The notes beneath the pieces were generated by a model. That model was not told where the DNA came from, ran no database searches, and worked only from the letters and a program-made list of their open reading frames with translations. A DNA stretch of 64,000 nt from Aridibacter sp965216195 (GTDB taxonomy: Bacteria; Acidobacteriota; Blastocatellia; Pyrinomonadales; Pyrinomonadaceae), in the NCBI GenBank assembly GCA_965216195.1, contig OZ244151.1, positions 1,116,001 through 1,180,000 of the forward strand, in the 5' to 3' direction. Made by a program: the position numbers and the translations under genes. Positions 51,873-61,849 of this stretch are shown one piece after another; the stretch's first letter is position 1; every line of letters starts with the position of its first letter.

Positions 51873-54665
51873 ATGATTAACCTGCTAAAGGTATTATTTT
51901 CGGTACTATTATTGCTGAATTTGGCTCTCGTTGGGTTCGCGCAAAGTTCAACACTCCCGGAAGGCGTTTCAAGAATAACTTCTGTAGAAGGGGTTACGGA
52001 GTATCATCTTGATAACGGTCTAAAGGTGTTGCTTTTCCCCGACCAATCCCAACAAACGATAACGGTAAACATAACGTATCTCGTCGGTTCGAAACACGAG
52101 AACTACGGCGAAGCGGGAATGGCACATCTTTTGGAGCATCTAGTGTTTAAGGGAACACCGAGCCACCCGAATATTCCGCAGGAAATAACGACAAGAGGCG
52201 CCGGGGCAAACGGGACGACCTGGACTGACCGAACAAACTATTATGAGTCATTCAGTGCGACGGATGAGAATCTCGATTGGGCTTTGGGTCTTGAGTCGGA
52301 TCGGATGGTCAATTCCTTTATAGCCAAAAAAGACCTCGATTCGGAGTTTTCTGTTGTAAGAAATGAGCTTGAAAAAAGGGAAAACAGCGATATCGGTCTC
52401 GTGCTTGAGCGATGTGTGGCTGTTGCGTACGACTGGCATAACTATGGAAAACCAACAATCGGAACTCGTTCGGATTTGGAGAATGTGCCGATTGACAGGT
52501 TAAAGGCTTTTTACAAGAAGTATTATCAGCCTGACAATGCTGTTTTGGTAGTTGCGGGTAAGATTAATGAAGCAAAGACACTTGAATTGATCAAGAAGAA
52601 ATTCGGAAAGATTCCGAGACCAAAACGGATCTTACGGCAGCCTTATACTGTTGAGCCGGTTCAGGACGGGGAGCGGACGGTTTCGGTAAGACGCAAGGGT
52701 GAAGCAAAAGTTGTCGTAGCCGGATATCATACTCCGCCGGCTTCGCACGAAGACGCAGCAGCAGTTTCAGCAATGGTGGCGATCTTGGTAGCCGAACCTT
52801 CCGGTCCCTTGTACAAGAATCTTGTTGAAACCGAAAAGGCAACCGCACTTGTTAATTCTTCCTATGAATTTAGAGAACCGGGTTATACGATGTTTGGAGC
52901 ACGTCTTAGAAAGGAGAAATCACTTGAAGATGCTCGCAAAATACTGATTGAAACTATTCAGAATTTTGGAAACAAGCCGCCGTCAAAAGAGGAATTAGAG
53001 CGAGTGAAAAGTAGCGTCGCAGCCGGCTTTGAGCGTATCCTGAGCAGTCCGGGCAGTTTCGGTGTTTCAATGAGCAATTATATCGCCCGCGGCGACTGGC
53101 GTTTGTTTTTCATCGGCAGAGACAGGTTTAAGAAAGTGACTCGGGCAGATGTTCAACGGGTAGCGAAAAAATACCTGAAAACCTCCAACCGGACAGTTGG
53201 GCTGTTTATCCCGACGGAGAAGCAGAATTGGACGAAAGTCCCTCTTGTGTCCGATGAGCAAATCGCAATGCTGGTAAAAGACTATAAGGGTGGGGCGAAA
53301 ATAGCTACTGGAGAAGCCTTTGATCCTTCGCCAAAAAATATTGAGGCACGAACGACGCGTTCGCGAATTGGCGGTCTGAAAGTAGCATTTTTGCCAAAGG
53401 AGAATCGTGGCGATACGGTTGTTGCCAATATAGTACTTCATTTTGGCAATGAGAAAGATCTTATGAATCGGGGGGCTGCCGCTAAGACCGTTGTCAGATT
53501 GTTAAGACGCGGAACCGCAAAACGGAACCGCCAGCAAATCAAAGACACGTTAAGTAAGATTGGTGCCACACTGGTCATTTCGGGTGATGCCAGCAAGGTG
53601 AACGTCAAGACAACTACTAAGCGTCAGCATCTTTCGACAGTCTTAAAGCTTATTGCTGAGATATTGAGAGAACCATCATTCCCTGAAAAAGAGTTTAATG
53701 AATTTAAGCGAAGCGGGCTTGCGGGTTGGGAATTAATAAGACGTATCCCGAGCAGCGTTGCCCAGTTATCGTTGGAGAATCATTTCAATCCTTATCCGAA
53801 AGGAGACTTTCGTTATTCGGGCACAATTGATGAAAAAATTGCCGAGTTAAGTAAGCTTACACTCGCCGATGTAAAAGCTTTCCACAGGGACTTTTACGGT
53901 GCTTCAAATGGTGAATTGGCGGTAGTTGGCGATTTTAATCCGAAACGGATTTCATCTCTCGTGAGAGACTTGTTTGCTGGCTGGGAGAGTCGTTCGAAAT
54001 ATCGGAGAGTTCGAGAGCGATTCACTAATGTTCCACCGGTCGATAAAACCATTGAGATCCCGGATAAAGCAAGTGCTGCTTTCCTTGCCAGACTCAACCT
54101 AAAGATCAGCTTGTTTAGTCCGGATTATCCCGCTTTGCTCCTGGCAAATAATCTTATTGGCGGCGGATTTATTAGTTCGAGGCTTGCTGTAAGGATTAGA
54201 CAAAAGGATGGTTTGAGTTACGGCGTAGGCTCGAATCTCATCGCTCCCACGCTTGATGAAGCGGGAAACTGGCAAGCTTATGCGATTTATGCTCCCCAAA
54301 ACCTTCGAGAGCTGGAAACTGCTTTCAAGGAGGAGATTCAAAAGATTGTTTCCACAGGCTTTACGGATAAAGAAGTTGAAGAAGCAAAAAAAGGAATACT
54401 TCGCAATCGTACGATGACGTTTTCCAGTGATTACATTATCTCCGCAGTTTTGATTAAGTATTTAGAATCCGGTCACACTCTTGATTGGGATGCTAAATTT
54501 GACGCAAAGATTAAATCGCTTACAGCTAAAGAGGTTAACGCGGTCGTAAAGAAGTACATCAAACCGGATAAGATCTCGATCTTTAAGGCTGGGGACTTTG
54601 CTAACGCCAAGAAATCAAAATCTGTCGGCGACAAAGGAAAAGCGTCTGCATCAAACGAAAACTAA
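51873..54665 (+). CDS. Exported M16 (pitrilysin/insulinase) zinc peptidase
   Basis: Start at 51873 with a good ribosome-binding site; 930 residues. Signal peptide MINLLKVLFSVLLLLNLALVGFA. N-terminal M16 half with inverted zinc motif HLLEH (MAHLLEHLVFKG) and downstream Glu in VVRNELEKREN, about 76 residues later; second, non-catalytic M16 half near residue 500 (GLKVAFLPKENRGDTVVANIVLHFG). Such single-chain two-module M16 enzymes degrade peptides. The order sigma, anti-sigma, receptor, peptidase repeats at 55015 to 64000, where a paralogous M16 gene is cut off. Confidence 0.9.
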   Translation: MINLLKVLFSVLLLLNLALVGFAQSSTLPEGVSRITSVEGVTEYHLDNGLKVLLFPDQSQQTITVNITYLVGSKHENYGEAGMAHLLEHLVFKGTPSHPNIPQEITTRGAGANGTTWTDRTNYYESFSATDENLDWALGLESDRMVNSFIAKKDLDSEFSVVRNELEKRENSDIGLVLERCVAVAYDWHNYGKPTIGTRSDLENVPIDRLKAFYKKYYQPDNAVLVVAGKINEAKTLELIKKKFGKIPRPKRILRQPYTVEPVQDGERTVSVRRKGEAKVVVAGYHTPPASHEDAAAVSAMVAILVAEPSGPLYKNLVETEKATALVNSSYEFREPGYTMFGARLRKEKSLEDARKILIETIQNFGNKPPSKEELERVKSSVAAGFERILSSPGSFGVSMSNYIARGDWRLFFIGRDRFKKVTRADVQRVAKKYLKTSNRTVGLFIPTEKQNWTKVPLVSDEQIAMLVKDYKGGAKIATGEAFDPSPKNIEARTTRSRIGGLKVAFLPKENRGDTVVANIVLHFGNEKDLMNRGAAAKTVVRLLRRGTAKRNRQQIKDTLSKIGATLVISGDASKVNVKTTTKRQHLSTVLKLIAEILREPSFPEKEFNEFKRSGLAGWELIRRIPSSVAQLSLENHFNPYPKGDFRYSGTIDEKIAELSKLTLADVKAFHRDFYGASNGELAVVGDFNPKRISSLVRDLFAGWESRSKYRRVRERFTNVPPVDKTIEIPDKASAAFLARLNLKISLFSPDYPALLLANNLIGGGFISSRLAVRIRQKDGLSYGVGSNLIAPTLDEAGNWQAYAIYAPQNLRELETAFKEEIQKIVSTGFTDKEVEEAKKGILRNRTMTFSSDYIISAVLIKYLESGHTLDWDAKFDAKIKSLTAKEVNAVVKKYIKPDKISIFKAGDFANAKKSKSVGDKGKASASNEN

Positions 54666-54745
54666 TAAACGCTTTGCTAGATGCGTTATCTTTTCAAGGT
54701 AATAGCCGTCTTTAACTGACCTTACATTAGCAGAATAATCGAATT

Positions 54746-54776
54746 CAACCCAGTCATTACGGCGGGGTTGTTTTTT
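54746..54776 (+). terminator. Rho-independent terminator after the M16 gene
   Basis: CAACCC (54746) pairs with GGGTTG (54765) and is followed by six T. The stem is short, so moderate confidence. The rest of the 350-bp gap to 55014 contains a short GGTTTC/GAAACC hairpin at about 54974 and no ORF. Confidence 0.6.
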
Positions 54777-55014
54777 GTTTTCGAAATGGCTCTTCCTAAT
54801 CTCTACAAGAGCTAACCCTTAAAAATATCAAAAGTTTTAGTCCTTTGAAGGGCGTGAAAAACTTACGAACTAAGCTATAGAGTTCTTAGAGCTGTTTCTG
54901 AGTTGCACTTTGTCAGTTTAGCCTTTTCTTTTAGTTGTAACGGAATATCTAACTATTTAAAATAAAAATCTAAGGTTTCTCGGGAAACCAAACTCTCTTC
55001 TTTAAGCGGGAAAA

Positions 55015-58000
55015 ATGTTGAAACTGTGGAAAAAGAAAGCTCTTCCGACCCACGAGGAATTGTATCTTGCCAATTACAGGCAGATTCTGGGTTGGGCGTT
55101 TCAAATTACCGGCGGCGACCGTCAGAAGGCTGAAGATCTTGTTCACGATGTTTTTATTCAGTTTACGCTCACGCAACCCAATTTGAGTGAGATCGAAAAC
55201 TTAGAAGGTTATCTGTTTTCGATGCTTAGAAATCTAATGCGCGCCGAACTTAAACATAAGGTTCTCGGTATCGGCAAAACCATTTCCATAGAAGATTACG
55301 AAACAGCTGAGGTTAGTCTAAGGCTGCTTGATCTTGATGAACAGCTAAAGGCGAGGCAGGACTTGCGAGCGATATGTAGTTTTTTATGTGAACGCAAGGA
55401 GTCTTCAAAAAGTGCAAGTGCTTTACTTCTCAGATATTTTCTTGGTTATTTCCGAAACGAAATCCAACTCGTAACAAAAAGCTCCGAAAATGCCGTGGAC
55501 TTTTTGCTCAATATGGCATGCCGTGAAGCTAAGCTCCATCTCAATAAACCGGAAAGTCTCGGTTATGTAAAAACGTCAAAAGTAAAGCTTGTAAAAGAGA
55601 GTCTTAAAACAAGGAAATCGATGGAATCCGAAGATACGTTTGCCAACGACTCGATCGAAGATTTCCTCAGAAATCTAAACCAAAGGATATTTAGAACATC
55701 CTATGGCAAATGTTTATCTAAACGAGAGCTAAAAGAACTCTACAAAGATGAAACGCAGAAGATAAAAGTTAAAACACTTGCCCACATAGTAAGCTGCGAA
55801 ACCTGTATCGATAAAGTCAATAAAATCCTTGGACTTCCCTCGCTCAGCGAAAGATTTCCGACCGACACAATTGGTAGAAACACACCAAAGAGTTCGACTG
55901 GCGGTGGATCGGGCGGCGACGATGGCTCCGGTGGCGACGAAATGGACAACGTTACTGATGAGGACGCGAAAGATTCGCTCAATCAATACAGAAAAAAACT
56001 CCGAAAACTTACAGAACACGAACCTAAGGAGTTAATAGTTGCCGTAAATGGATCGGAGCTCGGTACGTTTTCGGTTGATTCTGCTCGTACAAAATTAAAG
56101 TTCAATATCGAGGATGCCGAGAAAATTAATTTCATTGAGATTTTTAGCGAACAGGGCGTGCGTATTGTGTTCTTAAACCTTAGCGACTATTCGGTAGGAA
56201 TATTCGAAAAGGAAATCGTTGTCGATTTGAGCCGAAACCGCAGCTTTGAAATCAATATCGGTTTTAATGCCACGGGTGCGGATTTAGAAATTTTTTACAA
56301 CCATCCCGGTTATTTACCGGTTACTAAAGCCGGACCCGAACTTATAAAAGAACTTGGTGGTGAAGGATTTAATAAAGAAACCGACATCGATGACCCTGCG
56401 CTATCCTCGTTGAATTCTTCTGAAAGCAGTTTCGAAAAAATCTCATCAGCACAGCAAATTCGTAATTGGTTCGACTTAAGACGCGCGCTTATGACATCCG
56501 GCGTTGCGGCAGTCTTGATAGCAGCCTTAATTTTCATACAGCTGCCAGCAGAAAACATTTCAGCCGCGGAACTGCTGAATCGTTCGACTAAATCAGAGGC
56601 AACTATAGCAGCTGATTCCACCATTGCTCTTCATCGCACGCTTGATCTTGAGCAGAATGATCGAAACGGAAAATTAGTTGAACGTCGGCGTCTTGAGGTC
56701 TGGCAGAGTGCTGTCAGGGGTTTAAAGATTCGCCGTCTCTATGATTCAAAAGGACGTTTGATCGTCGCCGATTGGCTCAGAAAAGACGGCTCCAGGACCC
56801 TTTACCGTCCGGGCGATAAGCCAAACGAAATTTCTGCAATTTCTCGTGCAGAGGCACCAAAAGATTTAGACGATGCGTGGCAGCTTGATCTCTCGGCAGA
56901 CGATTTCTCAAAACTCGTTGGTGAGCTGGATTCGGTAACGGTTGAGGAGAACGAGAAGACTTTCGTACTCAGCTATGCAAACAAGGCGAGTGAGCTTTTG
57001 ATGAATGCCTCGATTGTGTTGAACCGCGAAAATTTGAGAGCGATCAGCCAAACAATTAGAACCAGAACTGGTGAAGGCGAAAGAGAGTTTAGATACACGG
57101 AAGCTAAGTTTGAGACACCGAAGATAGAAGAGGTACCTGAGAGTGTGTTTGAACCTGAGCCTGAGTTAGTGCCGCAGGAGATTATTGAACCGCCCAAAGA
57201 GGAAGAGACGCCTGAGGAGTCACCGTCGCCTGAGGAATCTCCTGAAGAATCCCTTGAGGAAAGCCCCGAAGATGAACCTGCGCCTGCGAAGGCACCTGTG
57301 AAAAAGATTACATCGAAAGCTGAGGCTTCTACTGCACTTGAGATAGAGGCACTGGACTTACTCGATAAAATTGGAGCGACCTTAGGACAAGAGGTGACGG
57401 TAACGCGTACGGCGAATCAGAAACTGCGAATCGAGGGAGTTGTCTCCGGACGGAAGAGGAAGCAGGAAGTGCTCACGGCACTTAGTCCGATTTCTAGCAA
57501 TCCCGCGCTTAGTATTCGTATCGAAACTCCGGATGAGGCAGAGGAGCGTTTGGCAAACGAACAAAAGTCGGGAAGAAAAACGCGTATCTCGATAGAGGAT
57601 GTTTCCCCTGCGTCGAATAAGATTCCGGTCGATGATGAAGTCAGAGAGTATTTTAGAAAGAAAGGCGTTTCGGAAGTCAGGCTTGAGTCACGGGTAAATA
57701 AGTTTTCGGTTGAAATAACCAGCATATCCCGCAAGGCAAAATTATTTGCCTGGTCAATCCGCGACCACGCCAATCGTTTTTCGGCGAAAAAATTAGAACA
57801 AATGGATGCGGACTCGAGAAATAGATGGCTTTCGATCGTCCAGCGGCAAGCAAGAAACTACCAGCAAGAAGTAGCGAAATTGAGAAGCCGTTTAGTACCT
57901 CTGTTTGGAGGAGGACGGGGCTCGCCCAAATCGGTCTCGTCGATTCGGAATGAAATATCACTTATCAATGCGATGAAGCGATTGGCGAAACTAAACGCGC

Positions 58001-58164
58001 TGACTGACGGAGCCGTTAGAGGTTCATTTACACTTTCAGGTGGTAAATCGGTGTCCGTCAAAGGGGCGGATTTTTGGCGGAATCTGCGTGCTGCGGAAGC
58101 GCTTGCCGGCGATATCGAGCGGGCGAGCAGAGATTTAAGCAGCAAACTAAAAAAGTTTAATTAA
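55015..58164 (+). CDS. Fusion of ECF-sigma-like domain, zinc-finger anti-sigma and membrane-anchored periplasmic domain
   Basis: 1049 residues in one frame. Residues 1 to about 180 hold sigma region 2 (RQILGWAFQITGGDRQKAEDLVHDVFIQF...LEGYLFSMLRNLMRAELK), with a poorly recognisable region 4. The anti-sigma finger is H257-x3-C261-x2-C264 (HIVSCETC). A Gly/Asp-rich linker follows near 300 to 312, then a beta domain, a transmembrane helix near 493 to 512 (MTSGVAAVLIAALIFIQL), and a periplasmic part whose modules match the anti-sigma at 43698: ELLNRSTKSEA, ALEIEALDLLDKIGATLGQ...RKRKQEVLTALSP, and a C-terminal LAGDIERASRDL. So this is the fused counterpart of the split pair at 43106/43698, which would need release of its sigma part by cleavage. 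It sits 19 bp before the receptor gene. Confidence 0.8.
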   Translation: MLKLWKKKALPTHEELYLANYRQILGWAFQITGGDRQKAEDLVHDVFIQFTLTQPNLSEIENLEGYLFSMLRNLMRAELKHKVLGIGKTISIEDYETAEVSLRLLDLDEQLKARQDLRAICSFLCERKESSKSASALLLRYFLGYFRNEIQLVTKSSENAVDFLLNMACREAKLHLNKPESLGYVKTSKVKLVKESLKTRKSMESEDTFANDSIEDFLRNLNQRIFRTSYGKCLSKRELKELYKDETQKIKVKTLAHIVSCETCIDKVNKILGLPSLSERFPTDTIGRNTPKSSTGGGSGGDDGSGGDEMDNVTDEDAKDSLNQYRKKLRKLTEHEPKELIVAVNGSELGTFSVDSARTKLKFNIEDAEKINFIEIFSEQGVRIVFLNLSDYSVGIFEKEIVVDLSRNRSFEINIGFNATGADLEIFYNHPGYLPVTKAGPELIKELGGEGFNKETDIDDPALSSLNSSESSFEKISSAQQIRNWFDLRRALMTSGVAAVLIAALIFIQLPAENISAAELLNRSTKSEATIAADSTIALHRTLDLEQNDRNGKLVERRRLEVWQSAVRGLKIRRLYDSKGRLIVADWLRKDGSRTLYRPGDKPNEISAISRAEAPKDLDDAWQLDLSADDFSKLVGELDSVTVEENEKTFVLSYANKASELLMNASIVLNRENLRAISQTIRTRTGEGEREFRYTEAKFETPKIEEVPESVFEPEPELVPQEIIEPPKEEETPEESPSPEESPEESLEESPEDEPAPAKAPVKKITSKAEASTALEIEALDLLDKIGATLGQEVTVTRTANQKLRIEGVVSGRKRKQEVLTALSPISSNPALSIRIETPDEAEERLANEQKSGRKTRISIEDVSPASNKIPVDDEVREYFRKKGVSEVRLESRVNKFSVEITSISRKAKLFAWSIRDHANRFSAKKLEQMDADSRNRWLSIVQRQARNYQQEVAKLRSRLVPLFGGGRGSPKSVSSIRNEISLINAMKRLAKLNALTDGAVRGSFTLSGGKSVSVKGADFWRNLRAAEALAGDIERASRDLSSKLKKFN

Positions 58165-58183
58165 ACAACTAGGAGCAATAATA

Positions 58184-61100
58184 ATGAAAGATTTATTAGG
58201 AACGAAATTAATCAACCGCGGAATTGGATTATTTGTGGGCGCATTATTTGTATTTGGACTTGCTTTTACAAATGTAAGTGCGCAAGGTTCGACGGCAAAA
58301 CTCAGCGGAACGGTTGTTGATCAGAGCGGTGCAAGTATTCCGGGTGCGGAAGTCCTGATCGAAAATCCAGCGACTGGTCTCAAGAGGACTTCGATAAGTA
58401 ATAATTCGGGTATATTTTATTTCCCCGCGCTACCTCCGGCAGTCTACGTTGTCACAGCACAAAAGGATGGGTTTGCTCCGGTTGAGTTTAAAGACATAAC
58501 GCTGAATGTCGGGGACGAAAAGAGTTTGAAAATTCAGCTAAAGGTCGGACAGGTCGGTGCGGAAGTTGAAGTCATTCCCGACCCCGTGCTTGCGGATGAA
58601 AGCGGAGCCGTTTCCACGGTAGTAAGTCGTGAGGTGGTGGATAATCTTCCTTTAAACGGACGTGATATTCGACCGCTTCTTCAATTGTCTCCCGGTGTAG
58701 CTCTAACAGGGGTAAGCGAAGTCTCTCCGGGTGGATTTAGCGTAAATGGGCAGCGTCCCCAATCCAATTATGTAATTGTCGATGGAGTAAGTGCGAATAC
58801 GGGTGTCGCCGTAGGAGTAGATACGGGTGCACGAGCCCGGCTCAATAACGGCACATCGGCAGGCACGAATGTTCAGGGTAGTTACTCAAATCTGGCATCC
58901 GTCGACGCAATTCAGGAGTTTCAGATATTGACATCCACTTTTGCTCCAGAATTTGGAAGATCTCCCGGTGGACAGGTAATTCTAAACACCCGCTCCGGGA
59001 CGAACAAATATCACGGCTCCCTATATGAATACTTTAGAAATGATGTATTAGATGCAGCGGATTTCTTTATTAATGCGGCGGGCTTAGAGAAGCCTGCATT
59101 GAGGTATAACAACTTTGGAGGAACATTTAGCGGACCTTTGCCCTTCTTAAATTTTGGAGAGGGCGTCCCTTTTTTCCACGATGGTAAAGACCGGACTCAT
59201 GTTTTTGTATCGTATGAAGGACAAAGATTTCTCCTCCCGCAGGCTCCCTTTAATTTTAATGTCGTGTCCAATGAGTTCAGGTCGAGTCAAACCAACCCGC
59301 TGGCAAGGACATTTTTTAACCAATTTCCTGTTCCGACCGGACCAACCGTTCCCGGAACCATTTACGCTCCTTTTCAGTTAAGCTACTCAGAACCCAATAG
59401 TGCGGATTCGGTGAGCGTGAGAATAGATCATAAATATAAGGACAAATATACATTCTTCGGGAGGTATGTTTGGGCTCCTTCGTCTGCGAATATCAGGGAT
59501 TCCGGTGTATCTTCCTTCAGAACGTTCGAAAAGAACGCTAATTTCATTACACTCGGTGCAACTCAGATTTTTAGTTCCAACGCAGTTAATGACTTAAGGT
59601 TTAACTGGACCAAAAACGAAGGCAATACTCGGTCGGTTTATGACGGTTTTGGCGGAGGAGATAGATTCGCCTCCGAGCTATTTGCTCCTGGAGACACCCA
59701 GCACCAAATAAACTTTTTCAGTCCGCAAATACCTAATAGCAGGGTGTTTTTCTTTGAAGGGGACGAGGCGGCAAACCGTCAAAGACAAATAAATATTGTT
59801 GATAATTTTACCTACAATTTAGGAGCCCACCAATTAAAATTTGGAGTTGATTTTAGGCGTTTGTCTCCCAAAACCGGAGACGAAGGAGTAAGACGACAAT
59901 TATCTATTTTTTCAATAAACGAAATACAAAACTCAATGGCTGCCTTTTATATTGCTAGGTACCGATTGCCGGTAACTTTGATTTACGATAACTTCTCTGC
60001 TTTTTTTCAAGATACCTGGAAATTAAGTAGTCGAACCACGATGACTTACGGTTTTCGCTGGGAAGTAAATCCCTCCCCGAAAGCTGAGGGTCTGCCCGTA
60101 GTCACTTTTAACCAAGCTCCCGTTTTAACGCAAAGGGATCAATCGAATATCGATCTAGCTTTGAGGGATCGATACTACGATACAAGCTATACCAATTTTG
60201 CGCCGAGATTTGGTATAAGCCATCTGTTGCACGATAAGCAAGGGTGGGAAACCTCTTTGCGCGGCGGCGTAGGTATTTTTTACGATATAGGTCAGACTGG
60301 CTTTGGGTTTCAGCAATTTCCATATGGCGGTACCGCATTCAATACGTCCGTGTCCCTTCCGCTCGACCATTTTACGATACCGGAGCCGAATCTTAATCTT
60401 TCACCGACCAACCGTCAATCTCTAGAAGGGTTTAGTGATGATTTCAAATTGCCCAGGACCTATCAGTGGAATATAACTGCCACACAATCACTCGGTAAGA
60501 AACAAGCTCTCACCGTCGGCTATGTAGGGGCGCTGGGACGGGATCTGACGAGGGGGGTTACTGTTCGATTTGTTCCGATACCGAGTACCACTGCGTTTTT
60601 TAATCCAAACGTTTTCGGTGTCAGCGTAGTCGGTAACGGCGGAGAATCCGATTATCATTCGCTGCAAACCCAGTTCGAACGAAGGTTATCTAATGGATTT
60701 TCAGCGATTGTAAATTATACCCTGTCAAAGTCAGAGGATAATGCATCGAATTCGAATGTAATAGCAGTTCCTACAAATCAAACTGTTGAAGCGAATGATA
60801 AAGGGCTTTCGGATTTTGACGTTAAGCACAATTTTACAACCGCCATTACATACAACATACCGACTCCTAAGTGGAACGGTCTCGCAAAAGCGATTTTGGG
60901 CGGATGGTCTCTAAATTCTTACGCGTTTGTGAGATCCGGGTTGCCGCTCAGTGTCAAAATTCGGAACTTTAAGTTTGATCCAGATACCAATCAATTCTTG
61001 TTTGAAGAGTTGCGTCCGAATGTTACCGGCGAACCGTTTTATATTTTCGATTCATCGCTGGCTGGCGGCAGAAGGTTAAATGTCAATGCTTTCGATTTTG

Positions 61101-61447
61101 AGGGGGTTCCATCTGGACAACACGGAAACTTTGAAAGGAATTCGATCCGCTGGCTCGGTGCATGGCAGGTTGATTTGGGGCTACATAGAAATTTCAAATT
61201 CGGAGAAAATCTCAATGTTCAGTTAAGATTGGAGTCGTTTAACGTATTCAATCATCCGAATTTTTCAAACCCTAATACCGAGGTGAATCGAACACCTTTC
61301 GGATCCGTTATTGTACCGTTCGATTTCGGTTTAAGCACGAGGATGCTTTCAAATACATCTGCGTCGGGATTTAGTGTAGGCGGTAATCCGCTGTTTCAGT
61401 TTGGAGGACCGCGCTCGCATCAAATTGCGGTTAGAATTACTTTCTAA
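58184..61447 (+). CDS. Oar-like TonB-dependent receptor, paralogue of 45724
   Basis: 1087 residues, near-identical architecture to 45724 to 48984: signal peptide ending near NVSAQG, CarboxypepD_reg domain (AKLSGTVVDQSGASIPGAEVLIEN), plug (VVSREVVDNLPLNGRDIRPLLQLSPGVALTG), barrel to a C-terminal ...VRITF. Shared stretches such as KIQLK.G, QRPxSNYVIVDGVSANTG and SPGGQVILNTRSGTNKYHGSLYEYFRND show duplication. Ribosome site AGGAG at 58171 lies directly after the fusion gene, so the two are one operon. A terminator follows at 61472. Confidence 0.9.
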   Translation: MKDLLGTKLINRGIGLFVGALFVFGLAFTNVSAQGSTAKLSGTVVDQSGASIPGAEVLIENPATGLKRTSISNNSGIFYFPALPPAVYVVTAQKDGFAPVEFKDITLNVGDEKSLKIQLKVGQVGAEVEVIPDPVLADESGAVSTVVSREVVDNLPLNGRDIRPLLQLSPGVALTGVSEVSPGGFSVNGQRPQSNYVIVDGVSANTGVAVGVDTGARARLNNGTSAGTNVQGSYSNLASVDAIQEFQILTSTFAPEFGRSPGGQVILNTRSGTNKYHGSLYEYFRNDVLDAADFFINAAGLEKPALRYNNFGGTFSGPLPFLNFGEGVPFFHDGKDRTHVFVSYEGQRFLLPQAPFNFNVVSNEFRSSQTNPLARTFFNQFPVPTGPTVPGTIYAPFQLSYSEPNSADSVSVRIDHKYKDKYTFFGRYVWAPSSANIRDSGVSSFRTFEKNANFITLGATQIFSSNAVNDLRFNWTKNEGNTRSVYDGFGGGDRFASELFAPGDTQHQINFFSPQIPNSRVFFFEGDEAANRQRQINIVDNFTYNLGAHQLKFGVDFRRLSPKTGDEGVRRQLSIFSINEIQNSMAAFYIARYRLPVTLIYDNFSAFFQDTWKLSSRTTMTYGFRWEVNPSPKAEGLPVVTFNQAPVLTQRDQSNIDLALRDRYYDTSYTNFAPRFGISHLLHDKQGWETSLRGGVGIFYDIGQTGFGFQQFPYGGTAFNTSVSLPLDHFTIPEPNLNLSPTNRQSLEGFSDDFKLPRTYQWNITATQSLGKKQALTVGYVGALGRDLTRGVTVRFVPIPSTTAFFNPNVFGVSVVGNGGESDYHSLQTQFERRLSNGFSAIVNYTLSKSEDNASNSNVIAVPTNQTVEANDKGLSDFDVKHNFTTAITYNIPTPKWNGLAKAILGGWSLNSYAFVRSGLPLSVKIRNFKFDPDTNQFLFEELRPNVTGEPFYIFDSSLAGGRRLNVNAFDFEGVPSGQHGNFERNSIRWLGAWQVDLGLHRNFKFGENLNVQLRLESFNVFNHPNFSNPNTEVNRTPFGSVIVPFDFGLSTRMLSNTSASGFSVGGNPLFQFGGPRSHQIAVRITF

Positions 61448-61471
61448 ATTTATTTTTTTCGAAACCTTTGC

Positions 61472-61516
61472 AGATTATGCAGATAGCCTGAAAGATCTGC
61501 ATAATCTTTTTTTTCA
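61472..61516 (+). terminator. Rho-independent terminator after the second receptor
   Basis: AGATTATGCAGAT (61472) pairs perfectly with ATCTGCATAATCT (61495 to 61507), then at least eight T. The 13-bp stem makes this the strongest terminator in the window. Confidence 0.88.
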
Positions 61517-61569
61517 CTTACAAACTGATGGTACGCACATTAGTTTTTTGGTTTCTTATTTTCTTTAAC

Positions 61570-61775
61570 GGCGAAGCCGTGTTCAGAAAGTAGCCAGTGG
61601 TGGAGCGTTAGCGTAACCTCTGGTTACATTGAAATAATAATTCTAGCTCTGAAAGAGCGACAGAGATGTTCTGTCACTCCTTACGGAGTTCAAAATTCTT
61701 TTTTTATCTTATCCAGAGGTTACGCTCCATTTCATTTCGCTCCACCACTGGCTATTTTCTTGAGGCTTCTCCGAA
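61570..61775. mobile_element. MITE-like element with nested inverted repeats
   Basis: TAGCCAGTGGTGGAGCG (61591) is the exact complement of 61738 to 61754, and CGTAACCTCTGG (61611) of 61713 to 61724, with inner hairpins GCTCTGAAAGAGC and CTCCTTACGGAG. Flanks GGCGAAGCC and GGCTTCTCCGAAGCC extend the symmetry. No coding capacity beyond a spurious ORF; it lies between the terminator and the M16 gene. Confidence 0.75.
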
Positions 61776-61849
61776 GCCAAAATTTAAAGAATGTTTTCTA
61801 ACTCAAAAACTGCGTAACATCACTTACAAAACAATTGGGAAACACATAT

